The translations under genes and the position numbers were made by a program. Shown here piece by piece: positions 9,294 through 18,117 of a stretch of DNA of 64,000 bases. Location of the stretch: positions 1-64,000 of the forward strand of contig JAKOMQ010000016.1 of assembly GCA_022241605.1 (NCBI GenBank). The letters run 5' to 3'. The stretch comes from Aquimonas sp. GTDB lineage: Bacteria > Pseudomonadota > Gammaproteobacteria > Xanthomonadales > Xanthomonadaceae. How positions within the stretch are numbered: position 1 is the stretch's first letter; each line of letters starts with the position of its first letter. The notes under the pieces were generated by a model that was not told the origin of the DNA, searched no databases, and was given only the letters and a program-made list of their open reading frames with translations.

Positions 9294-9428
9294 ATGAAGC
9301 GCCACCCCGATCCTGTCGAGCCCCGACCCGAACAGCGCAGCGCCGCCAAGAAGACGGCATTGGTGCTCGCCCTGTTGGCATTTGCCATCTACACCTACTT
9401 CATTCTCACCGGAGTCTTCGGCCGATGA
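9294..9428 (+). CDS. small single-helix membrane protein between ctaD and ctaG
   Basis: A 44-residue reading frame from ATG 9294 to TGA 9428. A charged N-terminus (many Arg, Pro, Glu, Lys) is followed by one membrane helix (about residues 21-40, rich in Leu/Ala/Ile/Phe/Tyr) and a short VFGR tail. The stop overlaps the ctaG start as ATGA, which argues strongly that it is translated. Small one-helix proteins are common at this place in proteobacterial aa3 loci and are annotated as small oxidase assembly proteins. Function is inferred from position and topology. Confidence 0.75.
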   Translation: MKRHPDPVEPRPEQRSAAKKTALVLALLAFAIYTYFILTGVFGR

Positions 9429-10009
9429 GCGAGACCCAGGTTTCCACCGAAGCCCGCACCGAAACCCGCAAGATGCTGCTGCGGGCAGGCTTGGCCTGCG
9501 GCCTTTCCTTCATGTTCGCGTTCTCGCTGGTGCCGCTGTATCGCATCGCCTGCGAGAAAATCTTTGGCATCACGCTGGAGCGAACGCCGACCGGTGAAAC
9601 CGTGGTTGCCAGCTTCGAGGTCGACGAGTCACGGCTGATCACGGTGGAGTTCGACGCCGGCGTCAATTCCCGGCTCGATTGGGACTTCCGCGCCGATCAG
9701 TTCCAGATGCAGGTGCACCCCGGGCGCATGTACGAGGCGATGTACCACGCTCGCAACATCGGCGAGCTCCCGGTCGTAGGGCAGGCGGTCCCTAGCGTGG
9801 CGCCCGCGCGTGCTTCGATTTTCTTCAACAAGACCGAGTGCTTCTGCTTTACCGAGCAGCTGCTGCATCCCGGTGAGGAGCGACCGATGCCGGTCCGATT
9901 CGTCATCGACCCGGCACTGCCGCGCGAGATCACCACGGTCACCCTGTCCTATACGTTCTTCAACAACGAGCATGCCACCGCGCGGATCGCATCCGTTCAC
10001 GCCCACTGA
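9425..10009 (+). CDS. ctaG: cytochrome c oxidase assembly protein CtaG (Cox11)
   Basis: The 194-residue copper chaperone that inserts CuB into subunit I. One N-terminal membrane helix (about residues 18-40) anchors a periplasmic immunoglobulin-like domain. The copper motif CFC is at residues 139-141 within KTECFCFTEQ, the family signature. The start overlaps the upstream small gene (ATGA). The downstream gap of 85 bases leads to ctaE. Confidence 0.95.
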   Translation: MSETQVSTEARTETRKMLLRAGLACGLSFMFAFSLVPLYRIACEKIFGITLERTPTGETVVASFEVDESRLITVEFDAGVNSRLDWDFRADQFQMQVHPGRMYEAMYHARNIGELPVVGQAVPSVAPARASIFFNKTECFCFTEQLLHPGEERPMPVRFVIDPALPREITTVTLSYTFFNNEHATARIASVHAH

Positions 10010-10094
10010 GGCGATGCGGATTGCTCCAGGCCCGCTCCGTGATCGCGTGCTGGCCTGATAAACTCTCGACATTTCGTACACCGGGGAAGCCTCA

Positions 10095-10973
10095 ATGGCC
10101 ACCAGCCACGCCGACGACGCCAGCGTCTACTACGTCCCACACAGCAGCCCCTGGCCCATCGTGGGCGCGGTCGGACTGTTCATCGCAATGCTTGGCTTGG
10201 CCAGCTGGATGAATGGCGAAGGTTGGGGCCAGTGGGTGTTCTATGCCGGCCTTGCCGTCACCCTGTTCATGCTGACCGGCTGGTTTGCCGACGTGATCGC
10301 GGAGTCGGTCGGCGGCAAGTACAACAGCCAGGTGGATCGCAGCTTCCGCATGGGGATGGTCTGGTTCATCTTTTCGGAAGTGATGTTCTTTGCCGCGTTT
10401 TTCGGCGCTCTGTTCTATGCCCGCATGTTCGCGGTGCCGTGGCTGGGCGGCGCCGGTGACGGCGCGGCGACGCATGAGTTCCTTTGGAACAGCTTTGACG
10501 CGGCATGGCCGACCAACGGGCCGGCGGGTCTTGGCGGCGAGTTCCGGACGATCCCGGCCTGGGGCATTCCGCTACTCAACACCCTGTTGCTGTTGGCCTC
10601 GGGTGTCACGCTTACCATCTCGCACCACGCCCTGAAAGCTGGCGAGCGCGGCAAGGTCCTGGTCTGGCTGGCAGCGACCGTGCTGCTCGGCACGGTCTTC
10701 ATGGGGTTCCAGATCTATGAGTATGTGCATGCGTACTCCGATCTGAACTTGACCATGGCCTCCGGCATTTACGGCTCGACCTTTTTCATGATGACCGGGT
10801 TCCACGGCGTGCACGTCACGCTCGGTGCCGTCATGCTCGCGGTGATGTTCTTCCGCGTGCTGAAGGGACATTTCACCAAGGACAATCACTTCGCCTTCGA
10901 AGCGGTCGCCTGGTACTGGCACTTTGTCGACGTCGTCTGGCTCATCCTGTTCCTGTTCGTCTACGTGATCTGA
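10095..10973 (+). CDS. ctaE: cytochrome c oxidase subunit III
   Basis: A 292-residue, seven-helix subunit of the aa3 oxidase. Family features include HSSPWPIVGA near the start, the FIFSEVMFF segment and the C-terminal FHGVHVTLGA...WHFVDVVWL block. Start ATG 10095 follows a GGGGAAG stretch. A clear intrinsic terminator 25 bases after the stop closes the ctaC-ctaE part of the locus. Confidence 0.96.
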   Translation: MATSHADDASVYYVPHSSPWPIVGAVGLFIAMLGLASWMNGEGWGQWVFYAGLAVTLFMLTGWFADVIAESVGGKYNSQVDRSFRMGMVWFIFSEVMFFAAFFGALFYARMFAVPWLGGAGDGAATHEFLWNSFDAAWPTNGPAGLGGEFRTIPAWGIPLLNTLLLLASGVTLTISHHALKAGERGKVLVWLAATVLLGTVFMGFQIYEYVHAYSDLNLTMASGIYGSTFFMMTGFHGVHVTLGAVMLAVMFFRVLKGHFTKDNHFAFEAVAWYWHFVDVVWLILFLFVYVI

Positions 10974-10997
10974 GCGCGGCGCACAGCCGGAACGCGA

Positions 10998-11026
10998 ACG
11001 GGGCCGGCGCAAGCCGGCCCCGTTTT
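10998..11026 (+). terminator. intrinsic terminator after ctaE
   Basis: An 11-bp perfect GC-rich stem (ACGGGGCCGGC with its complement), 4-base loop GCAA, then TTTTC. Well placed to end the ctaC-ctaE transcript. Confidence 0.88.
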
Positions 11027-11067
11027 CATATCCCTTCCTGACGGCGCCCGTCAAATGTGCGCCGGGT

Positions 11068-11274
11068 TCAGCCACCGATGCCGTGCGGCTTGATGACGCC
11101 GGTGGCGATGCCGATCAGAACCAGCGCGATCAGGGCCACGCTCAGCCCCACTCGACGCGTCAAGGCGTTGACCGTCCGATGCGTGGTCCCGCGGTCGGCC
11201 AGCATGTAATAGAGCCCGGCGCCCAGGTTGTAGAGGATCAGGGCGATGAAGGCGACGATCAACAGCTTTTCCAT
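11068..11274 (-). CDS. DUF2909 twin-transmembrane protein
   Basis: A 68-residue protein with two helices (about residues 3-25 and 43-62) separated by a short basic loop, matching DUF2909. This small family commonly sits between oxidase subunit III and SURF1, here on the opposite strand to its neighbours. It reads toward the ctaE terminator and its start is 41 bases from the divergent SURF1 start, so they may share a control region. Function is not established. Confidence 0.78.
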   Translation of the reverse strand: MEKLLIVAFIALILYNLGAGLYYMLADRGTTHRTVNALTRRVGLSVALIALVLIGIATGVIKPHGIGG

Positions 11275-11315
11275 CGGAGTGCGCTCGTGAATGTGACTGT
11301 CGAAAGTATCGCACC

Positions 11316-12050
11316 GTGGGGCGCCAGACTCCCGTGAGCGCGCGCGCTCGCCTCCGGTTCGGTTTGCTGGTCACATTCGGGCTGGCCTGCGCCCTGTCGT
11401 TCGGTGCCCTGTCGGCTTGGCAATGGGGGCGCGGTGAGCAAAAGGCCGCGTGGCTTATGGCGGCCGAATCGGCTCGTGCGGCCCCGCCGCAACCCATTGC
11501 CCAGAGGCTGTCCCAGCCGCCCTCGGACTACGCCGAGCCGGTCGCGGGTCGCGTCGAGGTGGTGACGATGCCGCGCCTGCTGCTCGACAACCAGCAGCGC
11601 GAGGGCAGGGTAGGGCTGCGCGAATACGTGTTGGTGGAGACCGCGCCGAATGCCCCTCTCCTGCTCGCGGAGTTTGGATGGCTGCCCTTGCCGCTGGATC
11701 GCAGCCTGCCTGAGCTGCCGCCGCTGCCGTCTGGCTTCGATGCACGTGGCGTGCTGACTCCGCTGCCCGGACAGGGCCTCAGGCTTGCAGCCAATCCGCC
11801 GATCGAGGGCGCAGCTGTGCTTTTGATGTATCTGGATACCGAGGAACTTGGCGCTGCACTTGGCCGAACGGTCCTCCCGCGCCTGTTGCGCCTGGATCCC
11901 GAGGTGGATGTTGGTCATACGCGCGATCTGGACGTCCTGCCGAATACGCTTCCCCCCGAGAAACACCGCGGCTACGCGCTGCAGTGGGCGGGGCTGTCCG
12001 CAGCCGCCCTCGTCATCACCCTCATTCTTTCCTTCCGGAGTCGTCGATGA
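11316..12050 (+). CDS. SURF1-family oxidase assembly protein
   Basis: About 244 residues. SURF1 proteins help deliver haem a to subunit I. The layout fits: an N-terminal helix (residues 15-36), a periplasmic domain (with LLLDNQQREGRVG and an AEFGWLPLP segment matching the family's GW pattern), and a C-terminal helix preceded by HRGYALQWAGL, the family's YAxQW motif. GTG 11316 and GTG 11334 are both possible starts and neither has a strong ribosome site. The stop overlaps the next gene (ATGA). Confidence 0.9.
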   Translation: MGRQTPVSARARLRFGLLVTFGLACALSFGALSAWQWGRGEQKAAWLMAAESARAAPPQPIAQRLSQPPSDYAEPVAGRVEVVTMPRLLLDNQQREGRVGLREYVLVETAPNAPLLLAEFGWLPLPLDRSLPELPPLPSGFDARGVLTPLPGQGLRLAANPPIEGAAVLLMYLDTEELGAALGRTVLPRLLRLDPEVDVGHTRDLDVLPNTLPPEKHRGYALQWAGLSAAALVITLILSFRSRR

Positions 12051-12595
12051 CCCCGCAGAAACGCTCTCGTCTGATGCTGATCCTGGTGGCGGTGGCCTTC
12101 GGCACGCCCTTCATTACCGCCGTGGCGATGCGCTTCGGCGGCTGGCAGCCTGGGCAGACGCGCAACTACGGCGAGCTGGTGCAGCCGCCGCTTGACTGGA
12201 GCGCGATGCCGCTGCGGCGGATGGACGGCAGCGCCTATTCGCTGGATCCGCTCGGACGTCGCTGGCAGCTGCTCGTGCTGCCGCCGACCGAGTGTGCCGA
12301 AGACTGCCGCGAGCAGGCGGACACGCTGCGCCGCGTGTGGATTTCGGAAGGCCGCCGCGCTGACAAGCTCGATGTGCTCTGGCCGGGGGCTTGGCCCGAC
12401 GGGTTGGAGCGCTTCCCGGGCTTGCGCGAGATGGACTTGCCCGACGCTCTTCGCGCCCAGGTGCCAGTGCAGCCCGACCCTCGACAGGGCCTGGCTTTGG
12501 CCCTTATCGACCACAACGGTTTCCTCGTCGTGACCTATGCCCCGGGCTATGAGCCCGGGCGCATGCGCCGCGATCTCGATCGACTGGTGAAGTGA
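12047..12595 (+). CDS. SCO/thioredoxin-like membrane-anchored protein of the oxidase locus
   Basis: A 182-residue protein with an N-terminal helix (about residues 9-29) and a periplasmic domain. A CxxxC pair at Cys83 and Cys87 sits at the place of the SCO1/SenC copper motif, and the end (LIDHNGFLVV...) resembles the last strands of the SCO fold, but the usual third ligand His of SCO proteins is not evident. Start ATG overlaps SURF1 and the stop overlaps ctaA, so it belongs to this assembly operon. A copper or thiol role in oxidase assembly is inferred. Confidence 0.65.
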   Translation: MTPQKRSRLMLILVAVAFGTPFITAVAMRFGGWQPGQTRNYGELVQPPLDWSAMPLRRMDGSAYSLDPLGRRWQLLVLPPTECAEDCREQADTLRRVWISEGRRADKLDVLWPGAWPDGLERFPGLREMDLPDALRAQVPVQPDPRQGLALALIDHNGFLVVTYAPGYEPGRMRRDLDRLVK

Positions 12596-13728
12596 TGATC
12601 CATCCAAAGTTCAAGTGGGTGGCCTGGGCAGCGCTTGCCCTGTGCCTGTGCGTGATCTCGTTTGGTGGCTACGTGCGGCTCTCGCACGCGGGCCTGGGCT
12701 GCCCGGACTGGCCGGTCTGCTACGGCAAGCTGACCTGGCCGAAGCAGGAAATCCACATCAATGCGGCCAACGAGGCCTTCCCCGAGCGTCCGGTTGAAGT
12801 CGGAAAGGCCTGGCGCGAACAGGTGCACCGCCACATCGCCGCCCTGCTCGGACTGATGGTGCTGGGCATGGCTGCCATGGCCACCCGTGCGCGTCGCTTC
12901 GGCTGGACCACGGTGTTTGGTGCCAGTGCGCTGGTGGCAATCGCCATTCCGCTGTACATGCGCGAGTACTACGTCACCTCTTCGGTGCTGGTGGTAATCG
13001 CCGAGGCGGCGCTGCTGTCGGCCGCCTGGCGCTGGTCCAACAGCGATCTGGCGCGCGTCGCCACCTTCACGCTGGGGTTCATCATCCTGCAGGCCATGTT
13101 GGGCCTGTGGACGGTGACCTGGCTGCTGAAGCCGATTGTGGTCATGGCGCATCTGATGGGCGGCATGACCATGCTTTGCCTGCTGACCTGGATGGCCTGG
13201 CGCTCCACGCCAGGGCGCGAACTGCCGGTGCCGGCCGCGCTGCGGCTGCGGCCCATGCTGGTGGTGGCCACGGTTCTGGTGGCGATACAGATCGCCTTGG
13301 GCGGCTGGGTCTCGGCCAACTACGCCTCGATGGCCTGCGGCACCGACTTCCCGACCTGCCTCGGACAGTGGTGGCCGCAAATGGACTTCGCTGAAGCGCT
13401 GGTGCTGTGGCGAGGCATCGGTGTCGACTACGAAGGCGGCTTGCTCGATCCCGAAGCGCGCGCGGCCATCCAGATGATGCATCGCCTGTTTGCGATCGTC
13501 GTGATCGGCCACCTGTCGTTCGCCGTGCTGCGCCTGATCAAGCTGCCTGCACTGCGCACTTACGGTTGGGCTATCGGGGGCGTGCTGGCCCTGCAGGTGG
13601 CACTGGGCATTACCAACGTGCTGGCCGGCCTGCCGATCGCGGTGGCCACTGCCCACCTTGCGGTGGCGGCTGTGCTGCTGTTCCTCCTGATCGGGCTGCT
13701 GGCGCGGATGCGTACCCAACCCGTCTGA
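12595..13728 (+). CDS. ctaA: haem A synthase (COX15/CtaA)
   Basis: Oxidises the C8 methyl of haem O to give haem A in the inner membrane. The 377-residue protein has eight helices. Haem-ligand His motifs are visible: [25 protein letters not shown] and TAHLAVA. The start [18 protein letters not shown] is the family signature and carries the conserved extracytoplasmic Cys pair. ATG 12595 overlaps the previous stop as TGATG; GTG 12592 is an alternative. Confidence 0.94.
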   Translation: MIHPKFKWVAWAALALCLCVISFGGYVRLSHAGLGCPDWPVCYGKLTWPKQEIHINAANEAFPERPVEVGKAWREQVHRHIAALLGLMVLGMAAMATRARRFGWTTVFGASALVAIAIPLYMREYYVTSSVLVVIAEAALLSAAWRWSNSDLARVATFTLGFIILQAMLGLWTVTWLLKPIVVMAHLMGGMTMLCLLTWMAWRSTPGRELPVPAALRLRPMLVVATVLVAIQIALGGWVSANYASMACGTDFPTCLGQWWPQMDFAEALVLWRGIGVDYEGGLLDPEARAAIQMMHRLFAIVVIGHLSFAVLRLIKLPALRTYGWAIGGVLALQVALGITNVLAGLPIAVATAHLAVAAVLLFLLIGLLARMRTQPV

Positions 13729-13795
13729 TATCGCACGCACAGCGGCAGGGCCCACCACCCTGCGAGCCTCGCACCTGCGCGCGTGATTCCCATCC

Positions 13796-13834
13796 GGCCC
13801 GGACACGGCGGCTTGCAGCCGTGGCGTCCGGGCC
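13796..13834 (+). other. hairpin between ctaA and ctaB
   Basis: A 9-bp perfect stem (GGCCCGGAC with GTCCGGGCC), extended by further pairs inside, ending 16 bases before the ctaB start. No T-run follows. It could influence ctaB translation or mRNA processing; the role is inferred. Confidence 0.6.
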
Positions 13835-13850
13835 TCAGGCTTTGCACCTC

Positions 13851-14759
13851 ATGACTTCCGCCTTTCGCCAGTACTGGCCGCTGACCAAGCCCAAGGTCGT
13901 GGCCTTGATCGTATTCACCGCCTTTGTCGGGATGTTGCTGGCCGTGCCTGGCCTGCCGCCGTGGGAGGCCCTGATCTTCGGCAATCTCGGGATCTGGCTG
14001 GCGGCAGCTTCGGCTGCGGCCATCAACCACCTTATCGACCAGCGCATCGATGCGGTGATGGCCCGCACCCAGCATCGACCTTTGCCTTCCGGAGATCTGG
14101 TCGGCTGGCAGGTGCTGGTATTCGCGCTGGTGCTGGGCGGCGCCTCGATGCTGATCCTTGGACTGCTGGTCAACGTGCTGACTGCGGCGCTGACCTTTGC
14201 TTCGCTGATCGGCTATGCCGTGGTGTACACGGCGTATCTCAAGCGTGCGACGCCACAGAACATCGTGATCGGCGGCGCCGCCGGCGCTGCGCCGCCGGTG
14301 CTGGGATGGGCAGCAGCCACCGGTGAGGTGCACGCGCACGCCCTGCTGCTGTTCCTGATCATCTTCATCTGGACCCCTCCGCATTTCTGGGCGCTTGCCA
14401 TCTTCCGTCGCGACGACTATGCGCGCGCCGGGGTGCCCATGCTGCCGGTGACCCACGGCGTGGAGTACACCCGCCTGCAGGTGCTGCTCTACACCCTGCT
14501 GCTGATCGCGGTGACCCTGCTGCCATGGGTCACCGGCATGAGCGGCAGCTTCTACCTCGGCGGCGCGCTGGTGCTGAATGCGGTCTTCCTCTACTACGCC
14601 CTGCGCCTGATGCGGCCGCCCTCGGAGCGCTTCGCGATGGAGGTGTTCAACTACTCGGTGATCTACCTGATGGCGTTGTTTGCCTTCCTGCTGGTGGATC
14701 ACTACCTGGCGCCGGCGCAGCCAATCGCCAACGTGCTGTATTTCGAACCGATGGGCTAG
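13851..14759 (+). CDS. ctaB: protohaem IX farnesyltransferase (haem O synthase)
   Basis: A 302-residue UbiA-superfamily prenyltransferase that adds farnesyl to haem B, giving haem O for CtaA. The prenyl-diphosphate motif [19 protein letters not shown] is present near residues 59-77 and the second Asp-rich region near [14 protein letters not shown]. Nine membrane helices are expected. ATG 13851 marks the family N-terminus ([13 protein letters not shown]). It closes the haem-A part of the locus; its stop codon lies in the left end of an inverted-repeat element. Confidence 0.95.
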   Translation: MTSAFRQYWPLTKPKVVALIVFTAFVGMLLAVPGLPPWEALIFGNLGIWLAAASAAAINHLIDQRIDAVMARTQHRPLPSGDLVGWQVLVFALVLGGASMLILGLLVNVLTAALTFASLIGYAVVYTAYLKRATPQNIVIGGAAGAAPPVLGWAAATGEVHAHALLLFLIIFIWTPPHFWALAIFRRDDYARAGVPMLPVTHGVEYTRLQVLLYTLLLIAVTLLPWVTGMSGSFYLGGALVLNAVFLYYALRLMRPPSERFAMEVFNYSVIYLMALFAFLLVDHYLAPAQPIANVLYFEPMG

Positions 14760-14919
14760 TGCGGTGATTTGTACCTGGCGGAAAGTAGGTGCGAGCGGAT
14801 TCGTGTGGCTGGCAAGGCGTGACGACGAGTCATAGCAGCGCTATGGCGAGGAGGAGGAACGCTGTCAGCCGTGCCGAGGACGCCGCGGATACGTTCGCTC
14901 AAGTTTGAATCACTTCACT
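14758..14919. repeat. 162-bp element with terminal inverted repeats
   Basis: The left end reads AGTGCGGTGATTTGTACCTG; the right end read inward is AGTGAAGTGATTCAAACTTG, about 17 of 22 positions matching over the tips. There is no coding capacity. The left tip overlaps the ctaB stop. It looks like a non-autonomous mobile element or palindromic repeat; only one copy is in this window. Confidence 0.55.
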
Positions 14920-14926
14920 GGAGGCC

Positions 14927-14947
14927 GGGATTGGGGATTCGGGATTT
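14927..14947 (+). repeat. heptamer array GGGATTN x3
   Basis: Three adjoining 7-base units (GGGATTG, GGGATTC, GGGATTT). The same unit occurs on the other strand four times at 46491-46518 and as a partial pair at 18267-18280. Confidence 0.8.
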
Positions 14948-15031
14948 GTGGACAGCCCGAGGCGCGATCACGCCGCCTCACGGCACACTCTCTAGGCTTG
15001 CGGTTGCCCAAGGCCCCTCAGGAGACGATCC

Positions 15032-15496
15032 TTGTCCCAGCCCGACCCTCCTCCCACCTGGGCCCAGATCCTCAGCTGGGCGCGCCGCGGCAACCCGCCG
15101 CCCCCGCGCCGGCTGGATCTGGACGAGGACGACTGGCGTGCGCGCCTGACGCCGGACCAGTACCGTGTGCTGCGCCAGCACGGCACCGAGCGCCCGTTCA
15201 GCTCCCAGATGTGCGGCCTGTTCGAGCCCGGCCGCTACGCCTGCGCCGGCTGCGGCACCTCGCTGTTCGACGCCACCAGCAAGTTCGAGAGCCACTCCGG
15301 CTGGCCCAGCTTCACCGCGCCCGTCGCCGAAGGCGTGGTCGCCTACGTCGAAGACCTGAGCCACGGCATGCAGCGTGTCGAGACGCTTTGCGCAGTCTGC
15401 GACGGCCACCTCGGCCATGTTTTTCCCGACGGCCCGCTGCCTACCGGCCTGCGCTACTGCATCAACGCCATCGCCCTTCAGAAGGAACACGCATGA
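15032..15496 (+). CDS. msrB: peptide-methionine (R)-S-oxide reductase MsrB
   Basis: A 154-residue enzyme that reduces methionine-R-sulfoxide in proteins. Zinc Cys pairs CAGC and [12 protein letters not shown] are present, and the catalytic Cys lies in RYCINA near the end; SHSGWPSF is also conserved. The start is TTG 15032 with an AGGAG box about ten bases ahead. A 30-residue Pro/Arg-rich N-terminal extension precedes the conserved domain. No signal peptide is obvious, so it is probably cytosolic. Overlaps msrA by ATGA. Confidence 0.93.
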   Translation: MSQPDPPPTWAQILSWARRGNPPPPRRLDLDEDDWRARLTPDQYRVLRQHGTERPFSSQMCGLFEPGRYACAGCGTSLFDATSKFESHSGWPSFTAPVAEGVVAYVEDLSHGMQRVETLCAVCDGHLGHVFPDGPLPTGLRYCINAIALQKEHA

Positions 15497-15990
15497 ACGC
15501 CACCACTGAAACCGCGATCTTGGCCGGGGGCTGCTTCTGGGGCATGCAGGAGTTGATCCGCGTGCTGCCCGGCGTGCTGCGCACGCGTGTCGGCTATACC
15601 GGCGGCGACGTGCCCAATGCGACCTACCGCAATCACGGCACCCACGCCGAGGGCATCGAGATCGTGTTCGACCCCGGCGTCTTCAGCTATCGCCAGCTGC
15701 TGGAGTTCTTCTTCCAGATCCACGATCCGACCACGCCGAACCGCCAGGGCAACGACCGCGGCCTGTCCTACCGCTCGGGCATCTATCCACTGGATGAGCG
15801 CCAGCAGCAGATCGCGCTGGAGACCATCGCCGCTGTCGATGCCTCCGGCCGTTGGCCGGGCAAGGTGGTCACCGAGGTCAAGCCTGCCGGCCCGTTCTGG
15901 GAAGCCGAGCCCGAGCACCAGGACTATCTGCAGCGCTACCCGCATGGCTACACCTGTCACTGGGTGCGTCCGGAGTGGGTGTTGGCGTAG
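15493..15990 (+). CDS. msrA: peptide-methionine (S)-S-oxide reductase MsrA
   Basis: 165 residues with the catalytic GCFWGMQE motif near residue 13 and the conserved [17 protein letters not shown] block. It reduces methionine-S-sulfoxide and complements MsrB, so the two-gene unit repairs both isomers. Start ATG overlaps the msrB stop. The protein ends soon after the core domain, without the C-terminal resolving-Cys tail of some MsrA proteins; CHW near the end may serve instead. Confidence 0.94.
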   Translation: MNATTETAILAGGCFWGMQELIRVLPGVLRTRVGYTGGDVPNATYRNHGTHAEGIEIVFDPGVFSYRQLLEFFFQIHDPTTPNRQGNDRGLSYRSGIYPLDERQQQIALETIAAVDASGRWPGKVVTEVKPAGPFWEAEPEHQDYLQRYPHGYTCHWVRPEWVLA

Positions 15991-16086
15991 CCGGTCGATC
16001 CCGGCGTCGGCTCTATGCTGGAAGCACGCGCTTTCCTTTCGATGGCACCCGAGCCGGGCTCCAGCAGAACCCGGCGCGCGGCCCAG

Positions 16087-16274
16087 CTGAGAGCATGTGT
16101 GAAAAGCCACCCGCCTGCTGCGGCCGCCGCTGGACGCCCGTGGCGGCAGCGCGATACGCGAACCCTGCGGTCATTTGGATCACCAAGCTCCCATGTATTC
16201 ACGTACCGCGCTTTGCCACAAGCGCGCAGCCACGCCCTCGCGACGGCGTCTGGATTCTCTGCACACGCTCCGAG
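16087..16274 (+). repeat. dispersed repeat family, copy B (about 188 bp)
   Basis: Begins CTGAGAGCATGTGTGAAAAG; the right end read inward begins CTCGGAGCGTGTGCAGAG, giving imperfect terminal inverted repeats. The interior aligns along nearly its whole length with copy A (reverse strand) and, less closely, copy C. The msrA-to-next-gene gap (441 bases) holds this element and otherwise nothing recognisable. Confidence 0.82.
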
Positions 16275-16431
16275 CCCAAGCCCCGCATGAGCGCGTCCTG
16301 ATGGCTTGGCTGCATGGCGAAGCGCGTGGCCAGCAGTCGTGTGGGGCTCTGTCCCGCTGAGGCGCGCAGGTGTCGTATTCCCGCCCTGCAGCACGTAGTT
16401 AAGGGTTCAGGACCTCGTGCTGGAGAACGTC

Positions 16432-18117
16432 ATGCACTTTCTTTCCCGGCTGCTGCTGGTCGTATCTTCCGCGACGGCCCATGCATCCGAGGGCCCGGCC
16501 ACCTGCGATGAGCCTGCGCCCATCCCGCCCGCGATGGGCCTTTGTGAGGTGACCTCCGGCGATAGCGGTCTGTTGATCCGGGGCACGCTGCTTCTGCCGG
16601 AGGGCGCGCTGTCCAACGGCTCCCTGCTGGCGGATGCCGACGGGCTGATCGTCTGCGCTGGATGTGGCTGTCTTGCAGAGCCTGCCGCGGTGGCGGCCAC
16701 GCGGTTGGACTGCCCTGATGCGGTGATCTCGCCGGGCCTGATCGACGCGCTGGGTCGGCTGGGGTTTTCGGCCAACCCGCCGCATCAGAACGCCATCGAA
16801 TCCGAGCGCTGGGAGCATCGGCATGACTGGCGACGTGGGCTTAACGGACACAGCCAGATCACAGGGGTGGGCAGCGCCACGGCAAACCAGATTCGTTGGG
16901 CCGAACTGCGTGGCCTGCTGGCGGGCGTCACCTCGATCATCAGCACCGGCAGCGAGGGGCAGCCCGGGTTCGCGCGCAACCTGAATCGAACCGTTGATGC
17001 CGCCGAACTCGGCGGAGCCGCCGTCAGCGCCAATTCCTTTCCGTTCGGTGATTCCAGCGGCAACACACTCACTGACAGCTGTTCCTACGCGACCTTGCCG
17101 GGCCTCGCGGGCTCGGTTCCCCGCATCCTGCTGCTGGCAGATGGCATCGACGCGCGCGCGAGCAACGAGTATCGATGCGTTTCGGGACAGGCAGCGGACG
17201 GGGTCGATGTGATGGCGGACACTGCCGTCGAGGGAGGCCTCGCCCTGGCTGTAGCTGACCTGCTGCGTATGCGTGCGGACGGTTCGGTCCTGATCTGGCA
17301 GCCGCGGCACCAGCTGTCTGTCTACGGCGACAGCGCGCCCGTGGCGGAAGCGCTGGCACTCGGGGTGCCGGTTGCGCTTTCAAGCTTCTGGACACCTACC
17401 GGATCGCCCCACTTGGGACGTGAGTTGGCATGTGCGCGGGAGTTTGATGACAGCGTGCTCGGAGGGCGCCTTGGCGCGAGCGCGATCTGGCGCATGGCCA
17501 CCGAGGGCGGGGCGCGCGTGGCCGGCATGGAAAGTCGCATCGGCGTGCTTGCCGCCGGCGCCATGGCGGACATCATGATCGTCCCGGCGCGAGGGCTGGA
17601 ACCGCATGCCGCGGTCGTCGATGCGGTGAATCGCGACATCGCGCTGGTGCTGCGCGGTGGGATGCCGATGTTTGGAGACGCGGCGCTCGTCGCGGATTTG
17701 GGCGGTTCCGACTGCGAGCTTATCGAGGTCTGCACCCAAAGCCGTCGGGCTTGTGTACTGCGCGAAACCGCGGGTGCGATCAGCCTTGCCGATCTGCAGG
17801 CCGCCGCCGGTCTGAGCCAGCCGCTGTTCACCTGTGATTCGCCGGAGCTGGAACGCAGCTGCAGACCTTCGCGAACGCTGCCTTTCCCCTACGGCGGCTT
17901 GCCAACGGCGGGCGATGCGGACGGTGACGGCATTGCCGATGGTGCGGACAACTGCCCCGATACGTTCAACCCTCCGCGTCCCGGCAGTGCCGGCGTGCAG
18001 CCGGATTTCGATGGCGATGGAGCAGGTGACGCCTGCGATATCTGCCCACAGTTTGCGGATGCTTCGCAGTGCCTGGTGCGGGTGTTCCGGGACGGCTTCG
18101 AGCGTGTTCTCGAATGA
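16432..18117 (+). CDS. secreted amidohydrolase-like protein with calcium-type repeats, metal motif lost
   Basis: A 561-residue exported protein (signal to about residue 19). Residues about 50-420 follow the amidohydrolase layout: an N-terminal beta part, then SPGLIDALGRLG where active members have a D-x-H-x-H motif, then a C-terminal metal-dependent-hydrolase end (GVLAAGAMADIMIV). Because both His are replaced (Leu, Arg), catalysis by the usual metal centre is doubtful. Residues about 490-545 contain thrombospondin type-3-like calcium motifs (DADGDGIADGADNCPD and DFDGDGAGDACDICP). The protein ends VFRDGFERVLE, a tail shared with two other exported proteins in the window. GGAG precedes ATG 16432. 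Confidence 0.7.
   Translation: MHFLSRLLLVVSSATAHASEGPATCDEPAPIPPAMGLCEVTSGDSGLLIRGTLLLPEGALSNGSLLADADGLIVCAGCGCLAEPAAVAATRLDCPDAVISPGLIDALGRLGFSANPPHQNAIESERWEHRHDWRRGLNGHSQITGVGSATANQIRWAELRGLLAGVTSIISTGSEGQPGFARNLNRTVDAAELGGAAVSANSFPFGDSSGNTLTDSCSYATLPGLAGSVPRILLLADGIDARASNEYRCVSGQAADGVDVMADTAVEGGLALAVADLLRMRADGSVLIWQPRHQLSVYGDSAPVAEALALGVPVALSSFWTPTGSPHLGRELACAREFDDSVLGGRLGASAIWRMATEGGARVAGMESRIGVLAAGAMADIMIVPARGLEPHAAVVDAVNRDIALVLRGGMPMFGDAALVADLGGSDCELIEVCTQSRRACVLRETAGAISLADLQAAAGLSQPLFTCDSPELERSCRPSRTLPFPYGGLPTAGDADGDGIADGADNCPDTFNPPRPGSAGVQPDFDGDGAGDACDICPQFADASQCLVRVFRDGFERVLE

Noticed and set aside
7679..9388. A 569-codon antisense frame over ctaD
   Set aside because: A typical GC-rich shadow of a strongly conserved oxidase gene; composition is His/Arg/Gln-rich noise and no motif is visible.
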